Shown: positions 16,209-24,818, counted from the stretch's first letter. The stretch: DNA of 64,000 nucleotides from JAXGMV01 sp040768445 (GCA_040768445.1 JAXGMV010000001.1:744001-808000), one strand, 5' to 3'. The notes: generated from the letters alone by a model not told the origin. Made by a program: numbers and translations.

Positions 16209-19200
16209 TTATTCTTTTGTCCAGTAGTCTGCCAGTTGAGTTGCCTGATCCAACACCTTATTGACTGACACCGTGTAATCATTGGTCGCCGGGTCGTCAG
16301 GTGGATATTTATATTTACGTAAAACTCGTTTGACCAGCACCCGCAGTTTTGCCTGCACGCCGTATTTCTGCTGCCAGTCAATCGATGCATTTTTTCTAAC
16401 ACTTTTGGTGAGTTCACGGGCAATCTGCAGCAGGATTTGATCCCCGAGCAGTTCTTCTGCCCTGGGGTTATCAGCAAGGGCATCGTAAAATGCAATTTCA
16501 TCCTTCCCAAGGTTTAATTTCTCACCGCGCTCATCTGCTGCACGGATATCCTTCGCCAATTTGATCAATTCTTCCATCATCCTGGCAGAATCGATCAAGC
16601 CGTTTTGATAACGTTTTACAGCTTCCGCCAGCATCTCTGAGAATTTGCGCCCCTGCACCGTGTTCATCTGACCGCGTGTTTTAATCTCATCGTTCAGCAG
16701 GCGTTTAAGCAGTTCCAGCGCCAGGTTCTTGCGTTCCATGCCCTGTATCTCAGCCAAAAATTCATCCGAGAGAATTGAGATATCCGGTTTGCGTATACCG
16801 GCTGCGTCAAAGACATCGATCACCTCACTGGATATGATGGCATCATTGATGATCTGCCGGATGGCTGTCTCAATTTCTTGATTTGTGCGTGTCTTTGTGG
16901 TTTCATCAAACTTGGCAAAACGAGCCTTGATTGCCTGGAAGAAGGCAAGATCATCACGAATTTCTATTGCCTTCGGGTGCGGCACAGCCAGCCCGAATGC
17001 CTTCTGTAATTTGATAACGTTTTCTCTGAACCGTTCTTTTCCATTGCGAACGGTAGTGCCTTCTTTGACTTCAGACAGGTCAGCAATAAAATTGGCTGCG
17101 TCTAGGAGAAAACTGAGTTTTTGCCTGGGTTCTAATGCAAAATAGCGGCGGTAATCAAAGCGCCCGAACATATCCACCAGGATTTCGTAATACTCCAGCA
17201 TTGTGGCAACTGCCTCTGCCTGGTCAAAGGTGATCTGGCCTTTTCCCTGGCTGGCTGTATATTCGAGCAGTGCGTTTTTCAAATCCTGGGCGATGCCGAT
17301 GTAATCAACAATCAAGCCGCCTTCTTTATCCCCAAACACGCGGTTGACCCGGGCAATCGCCTGCATCAGTGTGTGCCCGTTCATGGGCTTGTCAACATAC
17401 ATGGTATGCAGGCTGGGCGCGTCAAAGCCGGTCAGGAACATATCCCGCACGATGAGCAGCTTGAGATCGTCATTGGGGTCTTTCAGGCGGTTGCCGATGG
17501 CTTTACGCTTGTCTTTATTGCGAATGTGCTCCTGCCAGTTCAGCGGGTCGCTGGATGAGCCGGTCATCACAATTTTAATAGCGCCCTTGTCATCATTCTT
17601 ATCGTACCAGCCCGGGCGCAGCTTGATAATTTCATCGTACAGCGCAACACAGATGCGCCGGCTCATGCACACAATCATGCCCTTGCCTTCAGCCGCTGAA
17701 ATGCGCGCTTCAAAATGGTTGACTATATCTTCAGCCACCTGCCTGAGCCGGTCAGCGCTGCCCACCACGGCTTCCTTGCTGGTCCAACGGGCAAAACGTT
17801 TTTGACGATCGGTCAGTTCGTCATCTTCGGTGATCTCATCCACCCTTTGATCAAGAATTTTCTGGTCAGCTTCCGAGAGTTCAATCTTTGCCAGCCGGCT
17901 TTCATAGAAGATGCGCACCGTCATGCCGTCTTCCACCGCCTGTTGGATATCGTAAATATCCACGTAGTTGCCAAACACTGCCTGGGTGTTACGGTCTTCT
18001 TTCTCAATTGGCGTGCCGGTAAAGCCAATGAATGATGCATTAGGCAGGGCATCGCGCATGTGCCGGGCAAAGCCGTCGATAAAATCGTACTGGCTGCGGT
18101 GCGCTTCGTCGGCAATGACCACCACGTTGCGGCGATCTGTCAGCATGGGGTATTCTCCGCTGTTATCGTCGGGCATGAACTTTTGAATGGTAGTGAAAAC
18201 GATGCCGCCCGAAGCCACAGACAGCAGTTTCTTCAGGTGGCTGCGGCTTTCTGCCTGTACCGGTGTTTGCCGCAGCAGCTGGTGGCAGCTGCAGAAGGTA
18301 TCAAACAATTGCTGGTCAAGGTCATTACGGTCAGTGAGCACCACGATGGTGGGATTTTTCATTGGCTCTGCCAGCACCAGTTTTCCGGCATAGAAAACCA
18401 TGGAGAGGCTCTTGCCGCTGCCCTGAGTGTGCCACACCACGCCGGCGCGCTTATCGCCTTTGGCTTGCTGCTCCACCGTGGGCAAGCCATACACTGCTGG
18501 ATGTTCAGCAGCAAAATGACCTTTTACGCCGGCTGAGGCGCGCAGCGTAGAGGTGATTGCCCTGTTCACTGCAAAGTACTGGTGATAGGCTGCCAGTTTC
18601 TTGACCGTCTTTTCCCTGGTGTTTTCAAATACGATGAAGTGCCGGATGACATCCAGCAGGGTTTGTTTATTCAACAACCCTTTAATCAAGGGTTCCAGTT
18701 CTGGCTCGGTTTTAGAATCCACCACGTGAATACCGTCAACGCTTTTCCATTCCATGAAACGCGAGTAGTCGCTGGAGATGGTGCCGGCTTCGGCGAACCA
18801 GCCATCACTGATCACCTCAAACACAGTGCTGGTGAATAACGAGGGAATGACCATTTGATAGGTCTGCAGTTGATCGAAAGCCGCCCGAACATCGGCTTTT
18901 TCGTCCGTGGCGTTTTTGAGTTCAATCACCACCAGCGGCATACCGTTGATGAAGAGTACAATATCAGGGCGTTTGTTGATGTTGTTTTCAACCACCGTTA
19001 ACTGGTTGACTGCTAAAAACTCGTTGTTATCCGGGTTTCGATAATCCAGCAGCCAGACCTTATCGGTGCGGCTTTTACCGTCACCCACCCCAAATTTTAC
19101 ATCCACACCCTCGGTCAGCAGGCGGTGAAAGGATTCGTTATTGTCGATCAACGTCAGCGCGTGGGTGCGGAGTGTCTTTTTGTAGGCATCTTCACGTGCC

Positions 19201-19388
19201 GCGGCAGGGATATGCGGGTTGAGCCTGTCAATGGCTGTGCGCAGGCGCTGTTTCAAAAACACATCGGTGAAATCCCGTTCAGCCGGGACGGATTCCAGCA
19301 GGTCAGGACCATGGGCAATTACATAGCCGTTTTCAGCGCGCAGCAGGTCGAGCGCCATTTCTTCAATATCAGATTCGTAGAGGATCAT
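16209..19388 (-). CDS. hsdR: Type I restriction-modification enzyme, R (restriction/translocase) subunit
   Basis: The 1059-residue product has the full HsdR layout. The N-terminal PD-(D/E)xK nuclease core is RPDIVLFINGMPLVVIELKN near 138-157. The superfamily 2 translocase has Walker A (HTQGSGKSLSM, about 317-327), a DEAH box (IADEAHRSQYD, about 424-434) and motif III SFIGFTGTP. Motifs VI and the C-terminal helical domain are complete. It cleaves and translocates DNA with HsdM2S. Its ATG overlaps the stop of the RAYT gene in an ATGA, so its translation is coupled to a transposase-family gene and not directly to hsdS. The gene looks intact. Confidence 0.95.
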   Translation of the reverse strand: MILYESDIEEMALDLLRAENGYVIAHGPDLLESVPAERDFTDVFLKQRLRTAIDRLNPHIPAAAREDAYKKTLRTHALTLIDNNESFHRLLTEGVDVKFGVGDGKSRTDKVWLLDYRNPDNNEFLAVNQLTVVENNINKRPDIVLFINGMPLVVIELKNATDEKADVRAAFDQLQTYQMVIPSLFTSTVFEVISDGWFAEAGTISSDYSRFMEWKSVDGIHVVDSKTEPELEPLIKGLLNKQTLLDVIRHFIVFENTREKTVKKLAAYHQYFAVNRAITSTLRASAGVKGHFAAEHPAVYGLPTVEQQAKGDKRAGVVWHTQGSGKSLSMVFYAGKLVLAEPMKNPTIVVLTDRNDLDQQLFDTFCSCHQLLRQTPVQAESRSHLKKLLSVASGGIVFTTIQKFMPDDNSGEYPMLTDRRNVVVIADEAHRSQYDFIDGFARHMRDALPNASFIGFTGTPIEKEDRNTQAVFGNYVDIYDIQQAVEDGMTVRIFYESRLAKIELSEADQKILDQRVDEITEDDELTDRQKRFARWTSKEAVVGSADRLRQVAEDIVNHFEARISAAEGKGMIVCMSRRICVALYDEIIKLRPGWYDKNDDKGAIKIVMTGSSSDPLNWQEHIRNKDKRKAIGNRLKDPNDDLKLLIVRDMFLTGFDAPSLHTMYVDKPMNGHTLMQAIARVNRVFGDKEGGLIVDYIGIAQDLKNALLEYTASQGKGQITFDQAEAVATMLEYYEILVDMFGRFDYRRYFALEPRQKLSFLLDAANFIADLSEVKEGTTVRNGKERFRENVIKLQKAFGLAVPHPKAIEIRDDLAFFQAIKARFAKFDETTKTRTNQEIETAIRQIINDAIISSEVIDVFDAAGIRKPDISILSDEFLAEIQGMERKNLALELLKRLLNDEIKTRGQMNTVQGRKFSEMLAEAVKRYQNGLIDSARMMEELIKLAKDIRAADERGEKLNLGKDEIAFYDALADNPRAEELLGDQILLQIARELTKSVRKNASIDWQQKYGVQAKLRVLVKRVLRKYKYPPDDPATNDYTVSVNKVLDQATQLADYWTKE

Positions 19389-20278
19389 TCGGTTCCCCCC
19401 GTGTATAAGTCGTCAGTTTCCCATTTTAACGGGTTGTCGAGGATATATTGCGCAATTTTGAGATAGGCATCCTCATTCCGGATGATATGTTCGTAATAAT
19501 TGCGCTGCCACAATTTGCCCATGGTTTGATTGTTGGATTTGAACAGTGCCAGGCATTCATGTACCACCAGCGATTTATACGCCCCCACAATATCCCCCAA
19601 CGTTTTTCGTACGGGCAACCCATCCCATTTTTGTACGGGCAACCCTTGCGGTTGCCCAATACCCGGTTGCCCATCCCAATCATGTAGGGGCAACCCTTGC
19701 GGTTGCCCGATATCCGTTTGCCCATCATGCGGTTGCCCGTCATGCGTTTGCCCATCCCAATCACGTAGGGGCAACCCTTGCGGTTGCCCAATACCCGTTT
19801 GCCCATCATGCGTTTGCCCATCACGCGGTTGCCCATCCCAATCACGTAGGGGCAACCCTTGCGGTTGCCCAATACCCGGTTGCCCATCATGCGGTTGCCC
19901 ATCACGCGGTTGCCAATTGTCATCAATGACAATAATCCCATGGACGTGGTTTGGCATCACCACGAACACATCCAACGACACCCCGTCAAACCGATTTGGG
20001 ATTTGTAACCATTGATCGCGGGCGATTTTACCAATATCATTGACCTGCATATGGGGGTTGGTTTGGTCATGGGTGTGGTCATGGGCGTGGTCATGGGCGA
20101 GGTTATGGGCAGGGGCGAGCCCTGCCCCTACGATTTGGCCGAATAATGGTTGGCGGTTGTGGGTGCAAATGGTGACAAAATAGGCGCCGGCCTGCGCGTA
20201 ATCGTACCCTTGCAGGCGGATGGACCGGCGGGATTGGGCACGGTTTGCTGAGCCCGTACGGTGGGGATCGTAGGTCAT
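19385..20278 (-). CDS. REP-associated tyrosine transposase (RAYT, Y1/HUH) carrying REP repeats in its own frame
   Basis: The protein starts with RSIRLQGYDYAQAGAYFVTICTHNRQ, typical of Y1_Tnp REP-type transposases. It has the HUH metal motif MPNHVHGIIV (His111, His113) and ends with WQRNYYEHIIRNEDAYLKIAQYILDNP, which contains the catalytic tyrosine (261 or 262). Between them residues 121-221 are an extra stretch made of repeated GQPQGLPLRDWDGQ units, encoded by GTAG-headed REP palindromes. A further REP encodes residues about 50-57, and residues 59-72 are an AHDHAHDHTHD repeat. Without these insertions it would be a normal length of about 190. RAYTs mobilise or process REP elements in single-stranded DNA. 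It overlaps hsdS and hsdR by 4 nt each, as an operon member would. Confidence 0.88.
   Translation of the reverse strand: MTYDPHRTGSANRAQSRRSIRLQGYDYAQAGAYFVTICTHNRQPLFGQIVGAGLAPAHNLAHDHAHDHTHDQTNPHMQVNDIGKIARDQWLQIPNRFDGVSLDVFVVMPNHVHGIIVIDDNWQPRDGQPHDGQPGIGQPQGLPLRDWDGQPRDGQTHDGQTGIGQPQGLPLRDWDGQTHDGQPHDGQTDIGQPQGLPLHDWDGQPGIGQPQGLPVQKWDGLPVRKTLGDIVGAYKSLVVHECLALFKSNNQTMGKLWQRNYYEHIIRNEDAYLKIAQYILDNPLKWETDDLYTGGTE
19633..19870 (-). repeat. Four REP palindromes expanded inside the RAYT coding frame
   Basis: Near-identical hairpins GGGCAACCC-TTGC-GGTTGCCC with a GTAG (or GTAC) head occur at 19633-19657, 19684-19708, 19765-19789 and 19846-19870; a truncated head stands near 19610. Short 'gcccatcatgcggtt' repeats fill the gaps. 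All remain in frame with the transposase gene. Confidence 0.9.
20107..20131 (-). repeat. GTAG-headed REP inside RAYT N-terminal region
   Basis: On the minus strand GTAG is followed by GGGCAGGGCTCGCCCCTGCCC, a near-perfect hairpin. It encodes residues VGAGLAP of the transposase, so it is a second, different REP family inserted in frame. Confidence 0.75.
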
Positions 20279-21453
20279 ACCTCAATTTCCCCTGTCATGA
20301 GTTTTGGTAGAAGAGCGTCTCGAATATTTGTTAGGTAAGTTGTTTCAAGTTGATTAGTATCAATTTGATTGAATAATGCCCTGCATAATTTATCATATTT
20401 CCAAACCAGTGAAGTCTCTGGGATTATCAAAGGTTGATTCAATAAATCTGTCTTTGTCACCAATGGTTGAGTGCTTCCACGGTTCATATTTTGGAAATCT
20501 ATCAACTTAAGACAAAAATATAAGGGATAATAAAATTCTTTCTTAATTGGTCGAATGATCAGTACATTATCAGATATCCAAACTTTTTTGTTCACAAGCT
20601 GAAAAGTACCGAGAGTTCCAACCCTACCAGTGAGAATTACTTGTTCATCAACCAAGTATTGATCTGTATAACCAATAGGACCATTAGCACCAAGGACAAG
20701 ATATCCTGTTTTTGTAAACTCGGTATGTTTTAATCCTTTTCCAGACCTAATATCAACACAATCGATTAATTTTCCAGCCCGCCACCCTTTTGGAATCATC
20801 CCTAGCTCGCTATCGACCATTTTGCCGGTGGCGCCGGGGAAGTTGAAGTTGACAAACCACTCCTTGAATATCGCCTGGGCGATGGCTTCCAGCGTGGCGT
20901 TGGTCTGCCGGTTGAGTTCAATCTTGTCATCCAGCACCGAGAGAATCTCTGCGATGCGGCGTTGGGTAATTTCATCCTCAGGAATCATTATTTCCAAATC
21001 AGATAAGACTTCAGGTCGAAATGCAGGAAAAGTTGTTGTCGAAGTCTCTGCTATTCCATTTAGATAATTAGTTATTGTTTCTTGCGAAAGGTAATAATAA
21101 AGAAATTCCGGATTGATTTTCTTAGGAGTTATAACAGCAAAGCCAGTTGACGCAATTGTATTGGGTTTAGGATTTCGAATGAATCCGAAATGGCGTTGAA
21201 TAGGTCTTACAGTTGAAATAATTGTGTCACCGTGTTGGACAATTCGCTTGGCTCTGCTAGGCGCATCAGATATTCTAATTTTTTGAAATTGGCTGAATTC
21301 ATTACTTGTAACTGAAGAGGTATCTATGTATTCTATTTCTTGATAAGTATATTTGCTTGATATTGATTTTGCATTTATCAATGCAATATCTCCAAGACGA
21401 AATACCTTCCAATTTGAATAATTCATAATAATTTGATTATGGCTACTGTTCAT
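20275..21453 (-). CDS. hsdS: Type I restriction-modification enzyme, S (specificity) subunit
   Basis: This 392-residue HsdS has two target recognition domains (about 10-165 and 220-385). They are separated and closed by conserved helical spacers (TQRRIAEILSVLDDKIELNRQTNATLEAIAQ near 163-193, and the C-terminal TNIRDALLPKLMTGEIEV). TRD1 contains the usual KLGDI-like start (VFRLGDIALINAKSIS). The two TRDs are encoded by strongly AT-rich DNA, whereas the central spacer (20815-20965) is GC-rich like hsdM and hsdR, a mark of TRD exchange. The recognition sequence cannot be read from the protein alone. It lies 30 bases after hsdM and overlaps the RAYT start by 4 nt. Confidence 0.93.
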   Translation of the reverse strand: MNSSHNQIIMNYSNWKVFRLGDIALINAKSISSKYTYQEIEYIDTSSVTSNEFSQFQKIRISDAPSRAKRIVQHGDTIISTVRPIQRHFGFIRNPKPNTIASTGFAVITPKKINPEFLYYYLSQETITNYLNGIAETSTTTFPAFRPEVLSDLEIMIPEDEITQRRIAEILSVLDDKIELNRQTNATLEAIAQAIFKEWFVNFNFPGATGKMVDSELGMIPKGWRAGKLIDCVDIRSGKGLKHTEFTKTGYLVLGANGPIGYTDQYLVDEQVILTGRVGTLGTFQLVNKKVWISDNVLIIRPIKKEFYYPLYFCLKLIDFQNMNRGSTQPLVTKTDLLNQPLIIPETSLVWKYDKLCRALFNQIDTNQLETTYLTNIRDALLPKLMTGEIEV

Positions 21454-21483
21454 ATGGTTTTTTCTTCGTGTGTAGGCCGAACT

Positions 21484-23037
21484 TCACAACTCATAGCCAA
21501 TGCCCTTCAAATTCTCTCGTATGCGCTGCTGCAGTTCATCCCCGCGGGCAAACTGCTCAGCCAGCTTTGCCGTCAGCGCCTGCATTTTCTCTTCAAACGG
21601 CACACCGTCATCCTCTTCCTCTTCCGTGCCCACGTAACGTCCGGGCATTAACACATAATTATTGGCGCGCACCTCATCAATGGTGGCCGCTTTGCAGAAG
21701 CCGGCAATATCCTCGTACGGGCGACCCTCGCGGTCGCCCACAACCTCGCCGCGCCAGGCGTGATAGGTGCCGGCAATCTGGGCAATATCCTCATCAGTAA
21801 ATTGTTTATTGCGCCGGTTGATCATCGTCCCCAGTTTGCGGGCATCAATAAATAGAATTTCATTGGAGCGGTCACGGTAGGGGTAGGGTTCACCCCTACC
21901 CGTACGGTCGCGCGCCAAAAACCACAGGCAGGCCGGGATCATGGTGTTATAGAAAAGCTGGGCCGGCAGGGCCACCATGCAGTCCACCAGTCCAGCCTCA
22001 ATCATGTTCTTGCGTATCTCACCCTCGCCGCCGGTATTGCTGTTCATGCTGCCGTTCGCCAGCACAATGCCGGCTGTGCCGCTTGGGCTGAGCTTGTGCA
22101 CAAAGTGCTGCAGCCAGGTATAGTTGGCGTTTCCCACCGGTGGGGCGCCGTACTTCCAGCGGGTGTCATCCCGCAGCTGTTCTCCGCTCCAATCACTGAC
22201 GTTGAAGGGCGGGTTGGCTAATATGAAGTCCGCCTTCAGATCGGGGTGGCGGTCATTCAAGAAGGTATCGCCCAGTTCCAGCCTGGCGTCAATGCCGCGG
22301 ATGGCGAGGTTCATACGCGCCAGCCGCAGGGTGGTGGGGTTGGATTCCTGCCCAAAGATGGACAGGTCTTTGATGTTGCCCTGGTGATTGCGTACAAACT
22401 TTTCACTTTGCACAAACATGCCGCCGCTGCCGCAGCAGCCGTCATAGACGCGCCCGTTAAAGGGCTCAATCATCTCTACCAGCAGTTTCACAATACTGGC
22501 CGGGGTATAGAACTGCCCGCCTTTTTTCCCTTCAGCGTCAGCAAATTGCCCGAGGAAGTACTCGTACACGCGACCAAGCAGGTCCTGTGCCTGGTGTGAT
22601 TCCTGGCTGAAACCAATGGTACCAATTAGATCGATCAACTCACCCAGTCGCTGCTTGTTTAACTCAGGGTCGGCGTAAATCTTGGGCAGCACACCTTTCA
22701 ATGGCGGGTTGATCCGCTCGATGGTATCCATGGCGTCATCAATAAACCTGCCTATTTCAGGCTGCTTGGCATGGTCCTGCAGGTACTGCCAGCGGGCTTT
22801 TTCTGGCACAAAGAATACATTGTTGGCAAGGTACTCATCCGGGTCTTCCGGGTCAGCGCCTTCATACTCACCCGCGTTGCTGGCGAGTTTTTGATACGAG
22901 TCGTTGAATGCGTCAGAGATGTACTTGAGAAAAATCAACCCCAGCACAACATGCTTGTATTCAGCCGCGTCCATATTGGCGCGCAGTTTATCTGCAGCTG
23001 CCCAGAGCGTTTTTTCGAGTTCGTTGTTATCTGCCAT
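21484..23037 (-). CDS. hsdM: Type I restriction-modification enzyme, M (adenine methyltransferase) subunit
   Basis: The 517-residue HsdM has an N-terminal helical HsdM_N domain (LEKTLWAAADKLRANMDAAEYKHVVLGLIFLKYIS) and the gamma-class N6-adenine methyltransferase core. SAM motif I is VYDGCCGSGGMF (about 197-208) and catalytic motif IV is ILANPPFNVSDW (about 269-280). Two stretches near residues 377-386 and 432-441 (GRGEPYPYRDRS and VGDREGRPYED) are encoded by palindromic REP elements and look like in-frame insertions in surface loops. The methyltransferase motifs are untouched, so the enzyme is probably active. It is the promoter-proximal gene of the operon. Confidence 0.95.
   Translation of the reverse strand: MADNNELEKTLWAAADKLRANMDAAEYKHVVLGLIFLKYISDAFNDSYQKLASNAGEYEGADPEDPDEYLANNVFFVPEKARWQYLQDHAKQPEIGRFIDDAMDTIERINPPLKGVLPKIYADPELNKQRLGELIDLIGTIGFSQESHQAQDLLGRVYEYFLGQFADAEGKKGGQFYTPASIVKLLVEMIEPFNGRVYDGCCGSGGMFVQSEKFVRNHQGNIKDLSIFGQESNPTTLRLARMNLAIRGIDARLELGDTFLNDRHPDLKADFILANPPFNVSDWSGEQLRDDTRWKYGAPPVGNANYTWLQHFVHKLSPSGTAGIVLANGSMNSNTGGEGEIRKNMIEAGLVDCMVALPAQLFYNTMIPACLWFLARDRTGRGEPYPYRDRSNEILFIDARKLGTMINRRNKQFTDEDIAQIAGTYHAWRGEVVGDREGRPYEDIAGFCKAATIDEVRANNYVLMPGRYVGTEEEEDDGVPFEEKMQALTAKLAEQFARGDELQQRIRENLKGIGYEL
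21715..21739 (-). repeat. REP palindrome inside hsdM (GTAC-headed)
   Basis: GTAC followed by GGGCGACCC-loop-GGTCGCCC, the same family as the array at 15500-16131. It is read in frame as the GDREGRPYE segment of HsdM. The translated string GDREGRPY is a useful marker of such insertions. Confidence 0.85.
21877..21905. repeat. Second REP-like palindrome inside hsdM
   Basis: GTAG, then GGGTAGGG-ttc-acCCCTACCC, then GTAC: a hairpin of different stem sequence from the neighbouring REP, encoding the GRGEPYPYR segment of HsdM. Confidence 0.7.
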
Positions 23038-23265
23038 TCAATGCTCCTGATAAATCCATCCCGTTTGGAGTGATGCGAAATAGTGAATTGATATATTCAA
23101 ATTCAATTATTGATTGTTAAGTGTGTTAATGCATACGTTAGCCCGCACCTCGTGCTTGTCGGGTAGATTTGCTTACAAATGAATGAATGTGTTTGGTGCA
23201 GACGCTTCATTTATTATAGCATCGGCAGGATGTAAGAATTAAGCAGTTGGGGTGACTATTAATCC

Positions 23266-23667
23266 TCACCCCAGCAGCTCTTCGCCGGTAAAATGCGGCG
23301 TGATGGTGCCGTCATCGTCCGCCAGCAGCGGGGTGATGCATACCAGCGGCCGGTCCGGGATGTCGTACGGCGTCTGGCTGGGGAGTTCAGCCTGCAGGGT
23401 TGCAATGGCGTCCTCGTACATCTCCATGCGGTTCTCCAGCGCGTCGTAGACCGGCTTGAGGCACACCGGCATGTTATGGTAGTGGAAGCGGGCCGGAACC
23501 GGGAAAGAGCGGGCCACCAGGTAATCGGTCAGCGCAAACGACTCCAGCAGCTTCATCTTCTGTGCGTCGCTGCCCTGTCCCAGGTAGGCGCGTGCCCGCA
23601 GTGAGTAGATGATGCCCATCTTGTCGTACACAAACCACAGGTTAAGGATGATCTCGGGGTTGTCCAT
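23266..23667 (-). CDS. Hypothetical protein, 133 residues
   Basis: The long open frame reaches 23880, but its upper part runs through REP elements. The ATG at 23667, with GGAG six bases upstream, is the likely start. The 133-residue product begins MDNPEIILNLWFVYDKMGIIYSLRARAYLGQG and contains FALTDYLVARSFPVPARFHYHNMPVCLKPVYDAL and a C-terminal RPLVCITPLLADDDGTITPHF. It has no signal peptide or membrane helix. I do not recognise the family. It stands alone between hsdM and the GntR operon. Confidence 0.6.
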   Translation of the reverse strand: MDNPEIILNLWFVYDKMGIIYSLRARAYLGQGSDAQKMKLLESFALTDYLVARSFPVPARFHYHNMPVCLKPVYDALENRMEMYEDAIATLQAELPSQTPYDIPDRPLVCITPLLADDDGTITPHFTGEELLG

Positions 23668-24111
23668 GCTGGTCTCCAATTGGGTGATGAGTTCAATTAT
23701 ACGGCAGCTGCTGTAATTATCCTCCCCCGCCGGGGTCGCGCAGCATGCCGTAGGTAGAGGACCGAGGTGAGGGAAAAATACTAAATCACCAGCAGGCGTA
23801 GGGCGGCATTCCATTGCCGCCACATTGCCGCTGGAAAATCGTCGGATACGGTCCTTTACAGGATTAGAAAAATTCGACATACGTATCGTCGGATATGGAA
23901 ATCCGACCTACATTAAACTGTGCTTCGCGATCCCAACAGCCCTCACCCTTCGACCCCCACCCAACCTCCCCCGGAGGGAGAGGTGGAAATCTTGGCGCAT
24001 TTTCCCTCTTGACAGCCGACTATCATCTGATGTATAACTGATATATCAGAACATCATCAGAAAAACTCAAAATATTTCAGGTTATGAGTAATACACGGAT
24101 ATTTATCAGCA
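23668..24111. other. Intergenic region with two REP palindromes
   Basis: There is no gene here. REP-like palindromes with a GTAG head lie at 23798-23821 (GGCGGCA-loop-TGCCGCC type, plus strand) and 23888-23911 (GTCGGAT-loop-ATCCGAC with CTAC, minus strand). The string 'tgtgcttcgcgatccc' at about 23923 also occurs near 57602. The last 110 bases hold the GntR promoter and operator. Confidence 0.65.
24009..24049 (+). promoter_or_regulatory. Promoter and palindromic operator of the GntR-family regulator gene
   Basis: TTGACA at 24009-24014 and TATAAC at 24033-24038 are separated by 18 bases. The perfect palindrome CTGATATATCAG (24038-24049) overlaps the expected transcription start. It is nested in a wider inverted repeat (CTGATGT...ACATCA). 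The position suits autorepression by the downstream FadR-type protein. Confidence 0.6.
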
Positions 24112-24813
24112 ATGAATATTAAGCAGCATCCCCAATCCCTTGCCGACCAGGCCTACGATGCGCTCAAGCGCGACATTCTCACCTGCACCCTCGACCCCGG
24201 CACCCAGCTGGCGCAATCCGACCTGACGGCGCGCTACAACCTGGGCACCACGCCCATCCGCGAAGCGCTCAAACGGCTGGAGATGGAAGGCTATGTGCAG
24301 GCCATCCCGCGCTTTGGCACGCTCATCACCCCCATCACCATCGAAGATATCAATGAAATCTACGAGATGCGCCTGATCCTTGAGAAATCCGCCGCCCGGC
24401 TGGCAGCCGAACGCGCTACTGAGGCGCAGATCGAAGAGCTGACACGGCAGGCGAACTTCACCTACACTTTTGGCTACAGCCAGTCCTACCTCGAGTTCCT
24501 CGATCACAACACCAGCTTTCACAGCCGGGTTGCCAGCGCCAGCGGTAACCGCCGCCTGCAGGACGCCATCGCCCACCTGCTCGATACGATGAAGCGTATC
24601 TTCCACATCGGGTTAGACCTGCGCGACAGCGCCGAGGAGATGCGTGCCGAGCATATCCAGCTGGTTGGGGCGCTGCAGAAGCGCAATGCCGGCCTGGCTG
24701 AGCAGATTGTCGAAGATCAAATATTCCGTTCACGCGAGCGCGTGGTTGAAATGCTCAACCAGCGGCTGAGCGTGCGTTCTGAAGTCACATTTACCCGAAC
24801 CAAAGAGGAGTAA
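24112..24813 (+). CDS. GntR family transcriptional regulator, FadR/FCD subfamily
   Basis: The 233-residue protein has an N-terminal winged helix (SLADQAYDALKRDILTCTLDPGTQLAQSDLTARYNLGTTPIREALKRLEMEGYV, about 7-62). An all-helical FCD ligand domain follows, with the metal/ligand residues spread over ITIEDINEIYEMRLILEKSAARLA, FHSRVASASGNRRL and ELVGALQKRNAGLAEQIVEDQIFRSRE-like segments. FCD regulators usually respond to small carboxylic acids. Its stop is five bases before the cysteine-desulfurase-like gene, so it controls and is co-transcribed with that gene and the OsmC gene. A palindrome at its promoter suggests autoregulation. Confidence 0.92.
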   Translation: MNIKQHPQSLADQAYDALKRDILTCTLDPGTQLAQSDLTARYNLGTTPIREALKRLEMEGYVQAIPRFGTLITPITIEDINEIYEMRLILEKSAARLAAERATEAQIEELTRQANFTYTFGYSQSYLEFLDHNTSFHSRVASASGNRRLQDAIAHLLDTMKRIFHIGLDLRDSAEEMRAEHIQLVGALQKRNAGLAEQIVEDQIFRSRERVVEMLNQRLSVRSEVTFTRTKEE

Positions 24814-24818
24814 CCGCC

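Noticed and set aside
19426..19941. Alternative repeated frames (MGNRVMGNR-type and plus-strand GNPCGCPI-type) over the RAYT gene
   Set aside because: They arise because the REP repeat has a length that keeps several frames open; only the frame with the HUH and Tyr motifs is a real protein.
23668..23880. Upstream extension of the 133-residue protein
   Set aside because: The extra residues are translated from REP palindromes, and a better start with GGAG lies at 23667.
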